Positions 1-4,874 of a stretch of DNA of 6,572 bases are shown in pieces. Numbering within the stretch: position 1 is the first letter of the stretch; every line of letters starts with the position of its first letter. Origin of the DNA: Clostridia bacterium (GTDB taxonomy: Bacteria; Bacillota_A; Clostridia; UMGS1810). A model generated the notes under the pieces. That model saw only the letters and a program-made list of their open reading frames with translations. It did not search any database and was not told the origin of the DNA. Location: the NCBI GenBank assembly GCA_017437345.1, contig JAFSBJ010000095.1:1-6572 (forward strand), written 5' to 3'. A program made the translations under genes and the position numbers.

Positions 1-1200
1 AATACCATCAATATCTTTTTGAAGATTATCAGCCTTAGTTTCTATTGTGGAAATACGGGTAATATAATCATCTGTAAAATCATTAGATGAAAGACCTTTC
101 CCCTCAATTTTGTCAACCTTTTTTTCAATTGCAGGATAAACCGATGTTCCAAGCTCATTTAAAAAGATTTCATGCTGCCGGGATAAATAATCTATGGTTT
201 CCTTATCTTCATCTGAAAAATCGTTGGAAGAAAGAGCCTTCCCGCTCTCCTTATCTACCTTACCTCCCAAAAGAGTCATAATGCTTGTGGCAAAATTGGG
301 GTCATTTCCTAAAGCCTTTGCCAGCTCCTCTAAGGTATTTAAGGTTTCGGGAGCAGAATCCACAATTCCTGCCACAGCCTGGGCTACAGCTTTTCCGCTT
401 TGTGCCTTGAGGCTTTGGGGGTCGTAACTTTCTTCGCCTTTATTTTCTTCAATAAGCCCCTGCAGATTTGCCACATCATCATTTAAGCCTTCGATTTTAC
501 TGCCGCAATTCTGAAATTCATTAAGATAATCCGAAAGAATTTCATCTGTCTCCGAAAACTTTATGTGTATATCGTCTATTGCCTGAGAATTATCAGAAAC
601 AGATATATCTATCTGGTCTATAGCTTCATTAATTGCTTCAATATCACCTGCAGCCTTATAAAGCTTTTCTTTTTCTTCATTGGTATAGTCGTTCTGAGAA
701 AGTGTTTTACCCTCCTCCTTATCAACCTTTGTTGAAGATAAATTTTCAATGTCCACTTCAAGAGACTTTGCAAGGGTGAGAAGCTGCGTAACAAGATTTG
801 GCTCAGAGCCAACAGAAGCTGCACTATAGTCATTTGTGTCGATACTATCGGTCACGATAAGCCTTCCTTCTTTTGAATACCATATCGTTTTATTATCTGT
901 GGTGTCATATGCCGCAAGCTGATATATAACACATCCGCTTTCCCTTGTTATCTGAGATGACGGATACCATAGAGCTATTGTCTCCCCAGTCTGGCTATCA
1001 AAGCTTTTTGAAAGATATTCCCCTTCGCTCACAACCGAAACCTCACCGTTTATGCTGCTTATCACAACAAGGGCAAATGATGTGAAATCTTTATCTATAA
1101 CAAATTTAATGCAGTCGCAGTTATTGGTAAACTGGGAAATCTGCGGCGACGATGTTCCTATTCCGCTTTTTGCATTTATAACACAAATATTATCACTCAT
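1..1200 (-). CDS. phage fibre-like structural protein with repeats (3' end outside the window)
   Basis: This is an open frame of 400 codons without a stop, starting at ATG 1198-1200 and continuing past the left edge. GAGGTGAT stands 6 bases upstream of the ATG, and the ATG overlaps the stop of the Prp-like gene. Residues 1-125 look like a beta-rich N-terminal domain, ending in a WYSKEGRLIVTDS stretch. The rest is acidic, probably coiled-coil or fibre-like. It contains three copies of a KVDK-x-x-GK-x-LS-x-ND-F/Y motif near residues 158, 314 and 361, and a segment around 281-313 with ETLNTLEELAKALGNDPNFA. These two segment types are familiar from tail-fibre, baseplate-upper and head-fibre proteins of phages of Gram-positive bacteria. 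I infer a virion surface or fibre protein that helps contact the host cell. Whether it sits on the head or the tail cannot be told. Its place right after portal and Prp, where scaffold and capsid genes usually sit, is odd. The class is fairly secure, the exact role is not. Confidence 0.72.
   Translation of the reverse strand, partial: MSDNICVINAKSGIGTSSPQISQFTNNCDCIKFVIDKDFTSFALVVISSINGEVSVVSEGEYLSKSFDSQTGETIALWYPSSQITRESGCVIYQLAAYDTTDNKTIWYSKEGRLIVTDSIDTNDYSAASVGSEPNLVTQLLTLAKSLEVDIENLSSTKVDKEEGKTLSQNDYTNEEKEKLYKAAGDIEAINEAIDQIDISVSDNSQAIDDIHIKFSETDEILSDYLNEFQNCGSKIEGLNDDVANLQGLIEENKGEESYDPQSLKAQSGKAVAQAVAGIVDSAPETLNTLEELAKALGNDPNFATSIMTLLGGKVDKESGKALSSNDFSDEDKETIDYLSRQHEIFLNELGTSVYPAIEKKVDKIEGKGLSSNDFTDDYITRISTIETKADNLQKDIDGI
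52..120 (-). repeat. fibre repeat unit 3 (residues about 361-383)
   Basis: This is the third copy of the coding repeat in the fibre-like gene. It encodes KVDKIEGKGLSSNDF followed by an acidic stretch. It lies about 47 codons after unit 2. The match is at protein level; the DNA copies differ. Confidence 0.65.
193..261 (-). repeat. fibre repeat unit 2 (residues about 314-336)
   Basis: This is the second copy of the coding repeat, encoding KVDKESGKALSSNDF and then an acidic stretch. It directly follows the ETLNTLEELAKALGNDPNF segment, an arrangement common in phage fibre and baseplate proteins. Confidence 0.65.
661..729 (-). repeat. fibre repeat unit 1 (residues about 158-180)
   Basis: This is the first copy of the coding repeat, encoding KVDKEEGKTLSQNDY and then an acidic, lysine-rich stretch. 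It marks the change from the N-terminal domain to the helical, fibre-like part of the protein. Confidence 0.65.
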
Positions 1201-1535
1201 ATGCTTATCACCTCATTTCCTTTTATTATAAGCTTAATGCTTGACGGGTATCTTTTTTCCAAAAGAGAAAATCCGTTTACCATAGTATCAAGAATACATT
1301 TTGCTTTTTCTCCATCTTCCGAAAAGCTTGAAAATTTAACATGGCACCATCCGCCGCCATAGGAATGACGAAAGTTTTTTAGCTTTAGTTTTCTAAGGCT
1401 TTCGAGCATTGTATAGACAAGCATCGAAACTGCACAGCAGCATAAATCCATTCCGTTTATCCTTCCGGCGTTGCAATGACCAAATACACAAAGCTCATAT
1501 TCCTTGCCACCATTTTCGTAGACTATCTCTGTCAT
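1197..1535 (-). CDS. phage-encoded Prp-type cysteine protease
   Basis: This 112-residue protein matches the Prp family (ribosomal-processing cysteine protease, YsxB type) along its whole length. The host member cuts the N-terminal extension from ribosomal protein L27, and in Staphylococcus phage 80alpha the host Prp also trims capsid and scaffold. The catalytic histidine is in GH20. The catalytic cysteine is most likely C33, in MDLCCCAVSML, which aligns with the D-I-V-C-A-x-x-S motif. The H-to-C distance is one residue longer than in S. aureus Prp. The GGGWCHVKF strand and the C-terminal helix with ILDTM and LLEKRYP also fit the family. The ATG overlaps the portal stop (ATGA), and an AGGAGG lies 11 bases upstream within the portal coding end. 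Its position after the portal gene suggests it processes phage head proteins rather than L27. That is inference: no capsid or scaffold gene is visible. The family call is firm. Confidence 0.88.
   Translation of the reverse strand: MTEIVYENGGKEYELCVFGHCNAGRINGMDLCCCAVSMLVYTMLESLRKLKLKNFRHSYGGGWCHVKFSSFSEDGEKAKCILDTMVNGFSLLEKRYPSSIKLIIKGNEVISI
1207..1214 (-). promoter_or_regulatory. ribosome binding site of the fibre-like gene
   Basis: GAGGTGAT on the minus strand lies inside the last codons of the Prp-like gene, 6 bases before the fibre-like ATG. With the ATGA overlap it supports translational coupling and fixes the start codon. Confidence 0.75.
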
Positions 1536-3274
1536 ATCCTAGCTGACCTCCTTGCTTCTTTTAGTGTGGTTTGTCCGGGGAAGGTATTTTTAAAGGCTTT
1601 TACAAGATAGCTTTCATCTTCCGATGCCCCATTTTCCCCATCGGGAATAAACCTTGTGCCTTCATTTGCATGATTAAGATAAGAACGGGAACGAATCTTT
1701 TCAATAATTTTTTCTTTCCCTTCAAAATTCATCATTTCAAGACACATAACAGCCTCTCCTGCCATATCCGGATTAAAAAGTCCGAGGCTATAGAGTTCTT
1801 TTGCAAGTTCGTTCTGAGCGGTGACAGAAAAAGGATTACTTTTCTGACTTGTTACTGATATGTCAAAAATTGGTTTCCTTATGTATTCCATACCGGCCAA
1901 AGAAGACTCAGATACTTTTTCCTTTATTGCATCGTTGGTATAGTATTCAAAGCTGTTGCCGCATATGCGGAAGCATCTTGGCTCATTGTAGAACTGACGA
2001 ATAAGCTCTATAATAAAATAGTTAATGTGCCTGAAGGCTCTGTAGGAGGTTTTTATCATGTCTCTTGAAAGCTTGCTTCCTGCCTCCTGGAGTGCCGCTA
2101 TAGCACTTGCGGCAGTAACTCCCTTTGCAATTCCTCCGTAGGATACATCTCTTGTGCCTGAGGTTTCCTTAAGCTCCTCAATTTTCTGATTTAAAAGATT
2201 CATAACGCTGCCATCGAGCTGGGAAACATTGATTTCTTTTATATTTCTGTCATCAAGAGGGCCTGTTGTGTGAACAAATTCTCTTGACCAATCAGCAAAT
2301 TCCTCTTCGTTTATTCCGGAATTATCAGATATAAAAAATCTTCTTCTGCCGGACTGGAGCGCATTTTTTAAAATTATCTGATTGAGCTTGTCTATATACA
2401 TCTGCACATCTTTCATAACATCAATATAGCCAAATCCGCAGGGAGTTCCTTCATCGGAAAATAGCACATCAAACACAAAAGGATATTTTCCGTGGTCATA
2501 AAAGCCTCTTTTGTAAAGAGCAGGATCGTTTTCGGAACTGTAGAGTACATCCTCCCCAACAAATTTACAATAGTGAACAACTTCCTTCCCATCTATATTC
2601 TTTTTGTAATACCAGTCAACAACTGCACTTTTGTTTGTTGTATCAACATTGTCATCGTAAATATAGGAGGCCACATCTATCCCGCTTGACGATAGCTTCC
2701 CATTTAAAAAAGGGTAATTACCAATAAGAATATCGTTGTCCGCAAGCTCCACCGTAAAAATATTTCTGCTTTCTTGAATGTCTTTTATGCCGCTTTCCCA
2801 GAACATATTCAAAATATCAAGCTGACGGATATCTATATCTCCAAGGCCATTTTCTTTTGAATTATTCCAGAAGATTCCATAGCAAGCTGTTCCTGTTTTA
2901 AGCTTATACCACCAGGCATCTGAATAAACTGCTTCAAAATCGTTATATTCTAAAAGCACAGGTATTATCTTTGACAAAGTTTCTGCTGATTTTTTGTCGC
3001 TTTCTTCCCTTGGAAGTATGCAAGGCTCAGGGAAGCTGTCCATTGCATCGGCATGCTTATTTGCAATGCAGTTAAAAAGCCAGGCAGATGCAGGCTCAGG
3101 GTCTGTGGAATTATTTTTTTTAATAAGTCCCCAATGCTGCATTTTCCACCATTTGTCATTTTCAATTATTCTTTTTTCAAGATTTGTTTTGCAGTTTTTA
3201 TAATCGTTTAAAATCTTTGTTGCTTCCCGCACTTCTTCCTTGTCTATCCTTTTTTCTGAAATTTTATTGTTCAT
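1532..3274 (-). CDS. phage portal protein
   Basis: This 580-residue protein has the character of a dodecameric portal, the ring at the head vertex through which DNA is packaged and leaves. Visible traits are the tryptophan-rich N-terminal helix (WWKMQHWG, 42-49), the segment FPEPCILPREESDKKSAETL (81-100), and GTACYGIFWN (128-137) followed by a GDIDIRQLD strand. Helical stem and crown parts around 283-420 include GVTAASAIAALQEAGSKLSRD (385-405), a typical portal motif; the motif and the length suggest the larger, P22-like portal class. The frame is open upstream to 3364, but ATG 3272-3274 is chosen because AAAGGAG stands 5 bases before it; the extra 30 codons lie over a stem-loop and look non-coding. 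The stop overlaps the Prp-like ATG. No terminase gene lies upstream, where one would be expected. The reading frame itself is intact. Portal identity is strong, subclass less so. Confidence 0.88.
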   Translation of the reverse strand: MNNKISEKRIDKEEVREATKILNDYKNCKTNLEKRIIENDKWWKMQHWGLIKKNNSTDPEPASAWLFNCIANKHADAMDSFPEPCILPREESDKKSAETLSKIIPVLLEYNDFEAVYSDAWWYKLKTGTACYGIFWNNSKENGLGDIDIRQLDILNMFWESGIKDIQESRNIFTVELADNDILIGNYPFLNGKLSSSGIDVASYIYDDNVDTTNKSAVVDWYYKKNIDGKEVVHYCKFVGEDVLYSSENDPALYKRGFYDHGKYPFVFDVLFSDEGTPCGFGYIDVMKDVQMYIDKLNQIILKNALQSGRRRFFISDNSGINEEEFADWSREFVHTTGPLDDRNIKEINVSQLDGSVMNLLNQKIEELKETSGTRDVSYGGIAKGVTAASAIAALQEAGSKLSRDMIKTSYRAFRHINYFIIELIRQFYNEPRCFRICGNSFEYYTNDAIKEKVSESSLAGMEYIRKPIFDISVTSQKSNPFSVTAQNELAKELYSLGLFNPDMAGEAVMCLEMMNFEGKEKIIEKIRSRSYLNHANEGTRFIPDGENGASEDESYLVKAFKNTFPGQTTLKEARRSARI

Positions 3275-3279
3275 AACTG

Positions 3280-3286
3280 CTCCTTT
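3280..3286 (-). promoter_or_regulatory. ribosome binding site deciding the portal start
   Basis: AAAGGAG on the minus strand lies 5 bases before ATG 3272-3274. No comparable site precedes the upstream in-frame ATG at 3364, so the shorter 580-residue portal is preferred. Confidence 0.75.
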
Positions 3287-3294
3287 CACTGTTG

Positions 3295-3338
3295 CCACAA
3301 AAAAATATCCTATCCCGCACGAAGTATATTTTTTGTGG
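3295..3338. repeat. stem-loop in the portal leader
   Basis: On the minus strand CCACAAAAAATAT and ATATTTTTTTGTGG face each other around a 17-base loop. The arms are complementary over 13 bp with one extra T bulged. The structure ends about 8 bases before the portal ribosome binding site, so it would form at the 5' end of the phage mRNA. It lacks a GC-rich stem followed by a U tract, so it is not a classic terminator. It could be an mRNA-stabilising hairpin or an operator. The pairing is visible; the role is not. Confidence 0.6.
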
Positions 3339-3351
3339 TTTTCCCGCTGCT

Positions 3352-3377
3352 CTATATATATCATACAATAATTTCAA
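3352..3377 (-). promoter_or_regulatory. possible promoter region of the phage gene cluster
   Basis: On the minus strand TTGAAA (3372-3377) is followed by a very AT-rich tract with TATGAT and TATATATAGA. Spacing to a good -10 hexamer is not ideal (about 15 bp to TATAGA), so this is only a candidate. It is the best-looking start site seen upstream of the portal gene within this intergenic stretch. Confidence 0.25.
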
Positions 3378-3482
3378 AAACTTTTCCGGAGCATTTTTTA
3401 AAAAAATGAAATGCCCACAAACCGCGTCATAGCTGGGTTTGAAGGGGGTGAGAGAATAAAAAACTGACGAAATCCCCCTAAA

Positions 3483-3517
3483 TTATTGTTTAATGGCTCG
3501 ATGCCATTAAACAATAA
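3483..3517. repeat. perfect palindrome with 15-bp arms
   Basis: TTATTGTTTAATGGC (3483-3497) and its exact reverse complement (3503-3517) surround the 5-base loop TCGAT. The stem is AT-rich outside and GC-rich next to the loop. Neither side is followed by a T tract, so it is a poor terminator. Its right end overlaps the left end of the MITE-like element. Its left end shares CTAAATTATTG with the right end of that element (4848-4858). Confidence 0.8.
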
Positions 3518-3556
3518 CAGTGAAGAGAGAAAAGATAAGAGAGAAGAGATTCGGAA

Positions 3557-3579
3557 CAAAGCCGCCAGAGGCGGCTTTG
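3557..3579. repeat. GC-rich hairpin at the centre of the MITE-like element
   Basis: CAAAGCCGCC (3557-3566) and GGCGGCTTTG (3570-3579) are exact reverse complements separated by AGA. The hairpin forms the tip of the larger palindrome. It could stop transcription in either direction, but there is no T run after it on either strand, so a terminator role is uncertain. Confidence 0.7.
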
Positions 3580-3598
3580 AACCATTTCTATTCACGAA

Positions 3599-3601
3599 AC
3601 T
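3599..3601. repeat. target site duplication, left copy (ACT)
   Basis: ACT lies directly before the TG end of the insertion sequence and is repeated at 4812-4814. A 3-bp duplication fits the IS3 family. Confidence 0.7.
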
Positions 3602-3633
3602 TGTCAAGTTTAGTGGACAGATTGAAAAGTGAA
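3602..3633. repeat. right inverted repeat of the insertion sequence (3' of orfB)
   Basis: It shares TGT, AGT, GTGGACA, ATTGAA and AGTGAA blocks, in order, with the reverse complement of the other end; one base is missing before GTGGACA. The orfB stop codon (3610-3612) lies inside it. Confidence 0.75.
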
Positions 3634-4395
3634 AAATTGATTTGGAATACAATATCCGATTCCGGAATGTAATCTTTCTGAATTGTAATATAGCTCAATG
3701 TAATTAACTATTGCTCTTTCAGCCTCACCATATGAAAGCTTTTTTATATCTTCCATTTCACATTCAAGCGTTTTCCAGAAGCTTTCTATTGGCTGGTTAT
3801 CACTCGGTGTTCCCGGTCGAGACATGCTTTTTCTGAAACCATTTTCTTCTACAAGATTTTTGGTTTTCTTTGCTGTGTATTGACAACCACGATCACTATG
3901 ATATACAGCACCTTGAGGGCGTTTAGGATTTCTTCCTATTGCCATTATCAAAGCATCTTGAACCAGTTTCTGTGTTTGATTTTTGGCAATACTCCAGCCT
4001 ACAATTCGTCTTGTTGCTACATCGATAATTCCGCAAAGATACAATTTTGTTTTGTAACACTTAAGCTCTGTTATATCTGAACACCATAGGTAATTTGCTT
4101 CAGATATATCAAATTTATTTTTTACCAAGTTTTCTTCTATATACTGCTGTTCTGTGGGTTTTGGCGGTCTGGCTTTACCAGTTCTGCCACTCTTTGCAAC
4201 CAAACCGTTTTTCTTGAGTATTTTACTAATACGATATTCGCTGATATTTACACCTTTGTTAAGGAGTTCCTTTCGAATTCGTATTCTACCGTAATTTCCT
4301 TTGTGCTTTTTAAAACAGTTAATTACATGGTTTTCAAGTTGATTTTTTTCACTGTCTTGTTCTTTGTAAATGCGATAATACTCACTTCTTGACAC
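3610..4395 (-). CDS. IS3-family transposase OrfB (DDE integrase domain)
   Basis: Counting from its own ATG this frame has 261 residues. An HTH_21-like region lies at about 26-70 (KGNYGRIRIRKEL). The rve-type integrase core follows: D107 in WCSDITELK, D168 in YHSDRGCQY and E204 in GTPSDNQPIESFW. There are 35 residues between D168 and E204, the DD(35)E spacing of the IS3 family. The conserved end YYNSERLHSGIGYCIPNQF is present. The frame is open without a stop for 33 codons upstream of this ATG, back to the A7 slippery site in orfA. The active enzyme is therefore most likely an OrfAB fusion of 379 residues made by -1 frameshifting, with the triad at 225, 286 and 322. OrfB alone is probably a minor product: the ATG has no clear ribosome binding site. 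The catalytic part appears intact. Confidence 0.92.
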   Translation of the reverse strand: MSRSEYYRIYKEQDSEKNQLENHVINCFKKHKGNYGRIRIRKELLNKGVNISEYRISKILKKNGLVAKSGRTGKARPPKPTEQQYIEENLVKNKFDISEANYLWCSDITELKCYKTKLYLCGIIDVATRRIVGWSIAKNQTQKLVQDALIMAIGRNPKRPQGAVYHSDRGCQYTAKKTKNLVEENGFRKSMSRPGTPSDNQPIESFWKTLECEMEDIKKLSYGEAERAIVNYIELYYNSERLHSGIGYCIPNQFFTFQSVH

Positions 4396-4454
4396 ACCCA
4401 GCAGCCTGCATACTTCACTCGTTTTATATTCAGATAACTCTGTTTTTGCAAATC

Positions 4455-4748
4455 TTACTCGTCTGCCGGGTGCTTCGCAAAGTATGCCGCTGCTTTTTTT
4501 AGTATTTCAAGCTCCATTTTTAAACGCTCATTTTCCTTTTTGAGTTTTCGAAGTTCTGCATCTTCTGAACGCTGATTTCCTTTTCCTACAAAGGCTTCAT
4601 CGCCGTGAGTTTCATACTCATCAATCCATCTGTAAAGCATTACTTTGTTAATGCCCATTTTTTCAGCCACAACAGCATGTTTAATTCCGTCTTTTATGAC
4701 AAGCTCACATGCTTTGACTTTAAATTCTTTACTGAAAGTTCTTTTCAT
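4455..4748 (-). CDS. IS3-family transposase OrfA (DNA-binding, HTH plus leucine zipper)
   Basis: This 97-residue protein begins at ATG 4746-4748, where GAGGTG lies 6 bases upstream. An in-frame GTG at 4757 would add three residues but falls within that binding site. Residues 1-50 form a transposase_8-type helix-turn-helix ([13 protein letters not shown], then [19 protein letters not shown]) that binds the element ends. Residues 66-87 ([22 protein letters not shown]) are a coiled-coil leucine zipper for multimer formation. The zipper ends at the A7 frameshift site, so it is carried into OrfAB. OrfA made alone generally acts as a regulator of transposition in this family. Nothing is missing from the protein. 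Confidence 0.92.
   Translation of the reverse strand: MKRTFSKEFKVKACELVIKDGIKHAVVAEKMGINKVMLYRWIDEYETHGDEAFVGKGNQRSEDAELRKLKKENERLKMELEILKKAAAYFAKHPADE
4494..4500 (-). promoter_or_regulatory. programmed -1 frameshift site (A7) joining orfA to orfB
   Basis: In the orfA frame the codons read CTA AAA AAA GCA, giving the slippery heptamer A-AAA-AAA in the right phase. A slip back by one base continues as AGC AGC GGC into the orfB frame, with no stop in between. The fusion would have 85 orfA codons and 294 orfB-frame codons. The site sits at the usual place, just after the leucine zipper. I could not identify a clear stimulatory stem-loop or pseudoknot by eye. Confidence 0.8.
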
Positions 4749-4769
4749 CGTGAACACCTCTTTGAGTAT

Positions 4770-4798
4770 ATTTTATCATTCACTCTTCAATGTGTCCA
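4770..4798 (-). promoter_or_regulatory. transposase promoter at the end of the insertion sequence
   Basis: On the minus strand TGGACA (4793-4798) is followed, after exactly 17 bp, by TAAAAT (4770-4775) preceded by an extended TG. The -35 hexamer lies within the terminal inverted repeat, as is common in IS3 elements. It would start transcription a short way upstream of orfA. Confidence 0.65.
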
Positions 4799-4811
4799 CT
4801 TTTACTATACA
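4779..4811. repeat. left inverted repeat of the insertion sequence (5' of orfA)
   Basis: Read on the minus strand it starts TGTATAGTAAAAGTGGACA and continues ATTGAAGAGTGAA. It pairs with the end at 3602-3633 except for a few mismatches and a one-base length difference. Confidence 0.75.
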
Positions 4812-4814
4812 ACT
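4812..4814. repeat. target site duplication, right copy (ACT)
   Basis: ACT directly follows the CA end of the insertion sequence and matches the copy at 3599-3601. Confidence 0.7.
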
Positions 4815-4874
4815 TTCTTCTCTTCACTTTTCACTATTCTCTATTCACTAAATTATTGGACGGTGATTCTTGTT
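4815..4874 (+). other. short uvrA leader between the insertion sequence and the start codon
   Basis: These bases are a pyrimidine-rich run of TTCAC and TTCTC units (the right arm of the MITE-like element) followed by 16 bp with a weak ribosome binding site. I see no convincing -35/-10 pair for uvrA here. The promoter may lie upstream of or inside the inserted elements, or may have been lost. Confidence 0.45.

Larger units (their letters stand above)
3275..3601. other. gene-free region between the portal gene and the insertion sequence
   Basis: No credible gene lies in these 327 bases. From left to right the region holds the portal ribosome binding site and a long stem-loop (3295-3338). Next come an AT-rich tract that may carry the portal promoter and a near-palindromic T6A7 sequence (3392-3408). 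A weak AGGGGG/CCCCCT inverted pair follows (3443-3448 with 3474-3479), then a perfect long palindrome (3483-3517). The last part is the left half of a MITE-like element with a GC-rich hairpin. I see no terminase remnant and no LexA-type box. Confidence 0.6.
3602..4811 (-). mobile_element. complete IS3-family insertion sequence, 1210 bp
   Basis: The element runs from TGTCAAGTTT at the left to CTATACA at the right, with the genes on the minus strand. Its ends are related inverted repeats of 32-33 bp and it is flanked by ACT on both sides. It carries orfA and orfB in the usual IS3 arrangement, with a frameshift site between them. Length, gene order, terminal TG/CA and duplication size all agree with the IS3 family. 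I do not recognise the named element, and the subgroup (IS3- or IS150-like) is left open. Nothing in it looks broken, so it may be active. Confidence 0.9.
3512..4858. mobile_element. MITE-like imperfect palindrome, split by the insertion sequence
   Basis: Removing the insertion sequence and one ACT copy leaves about 134 bp that fold back on themselves. The left arm begins CAATAACAGTGAAGAGAG. The reverse complement of the right arm begins CAATAATTTAGTGAATAGAG. Both arms continue as purine-rich GTGAA/GAGAA runs and meet in a GC-rich hairpin with a CAAAGCCGCC arm. There is no coding capacity. A short palindrome with related ends and no gene is the form of a non-autonomous miniature element or a dispersed intergenic repeat. 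Calling it mobile is inference, since only one copy is in the window. It ends 16 bp before the uvrA start codon. Confidence 0.5.

Noticed and set aside
87..427. Two plus-strand open frames of 64 and 77 codons
   Set aside because: They are antisense to the continuous fibre-like coding frame and lack convincing starts.
618..833. Minus-strand open frame of 71 codons
   Set aside because: It is a shifted frame inside the fibre-like gene, with no ribosome binding site and no recognisable composition.
2965..3203. Short open frames on both strands within the start of the portal gene
   Set aside because: They overlap well-supported portal residues 24-103 in other frames and show no independent signals.
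3275..3364. 30-codon N-terminal extension of the portal frame from an ATG at 3364
   Set aside because: No ribosome binding site precedes that ATG, the stretch covers a stem-loop and AT-rich promoter-like DNA, and a strong AAAGGAG supports the ATG at 3274.
3443..3479. AGGGGG/CCCCCT inverted pair as a terminator
   Set aside because: The arms are only 6 bp with a 25-base loop, and there is no T run after either side.
3398..3652. Minus-strand open frame of 84 codons across the MITE and the IS end
   Set aside because: It crosses the IS boundary, two palindromes and the orfB end. The translation is low in complexity and there is no ribosome binding site.
4645..4851. Plus-strand open frame of 68 codons running towards uvrA
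   Set aside because: It is antisense to orfA and continues through the IS end into the repeat arm, so it is a chance frame.
3478..4858. CTAAATTATTG direct repeats as prophage attachment sites
   Set aside because: The repeat is only 11 bp, encloses just the palindromes and the IS and not the phage genes, and is better explained as repeated MITE ends.
3365..4874. CRISPR array or tRNA gene in the intergenic region
   Set aside because: There is no regularly spaced direct repeat with unique spacers and no cloverleaf pattern.
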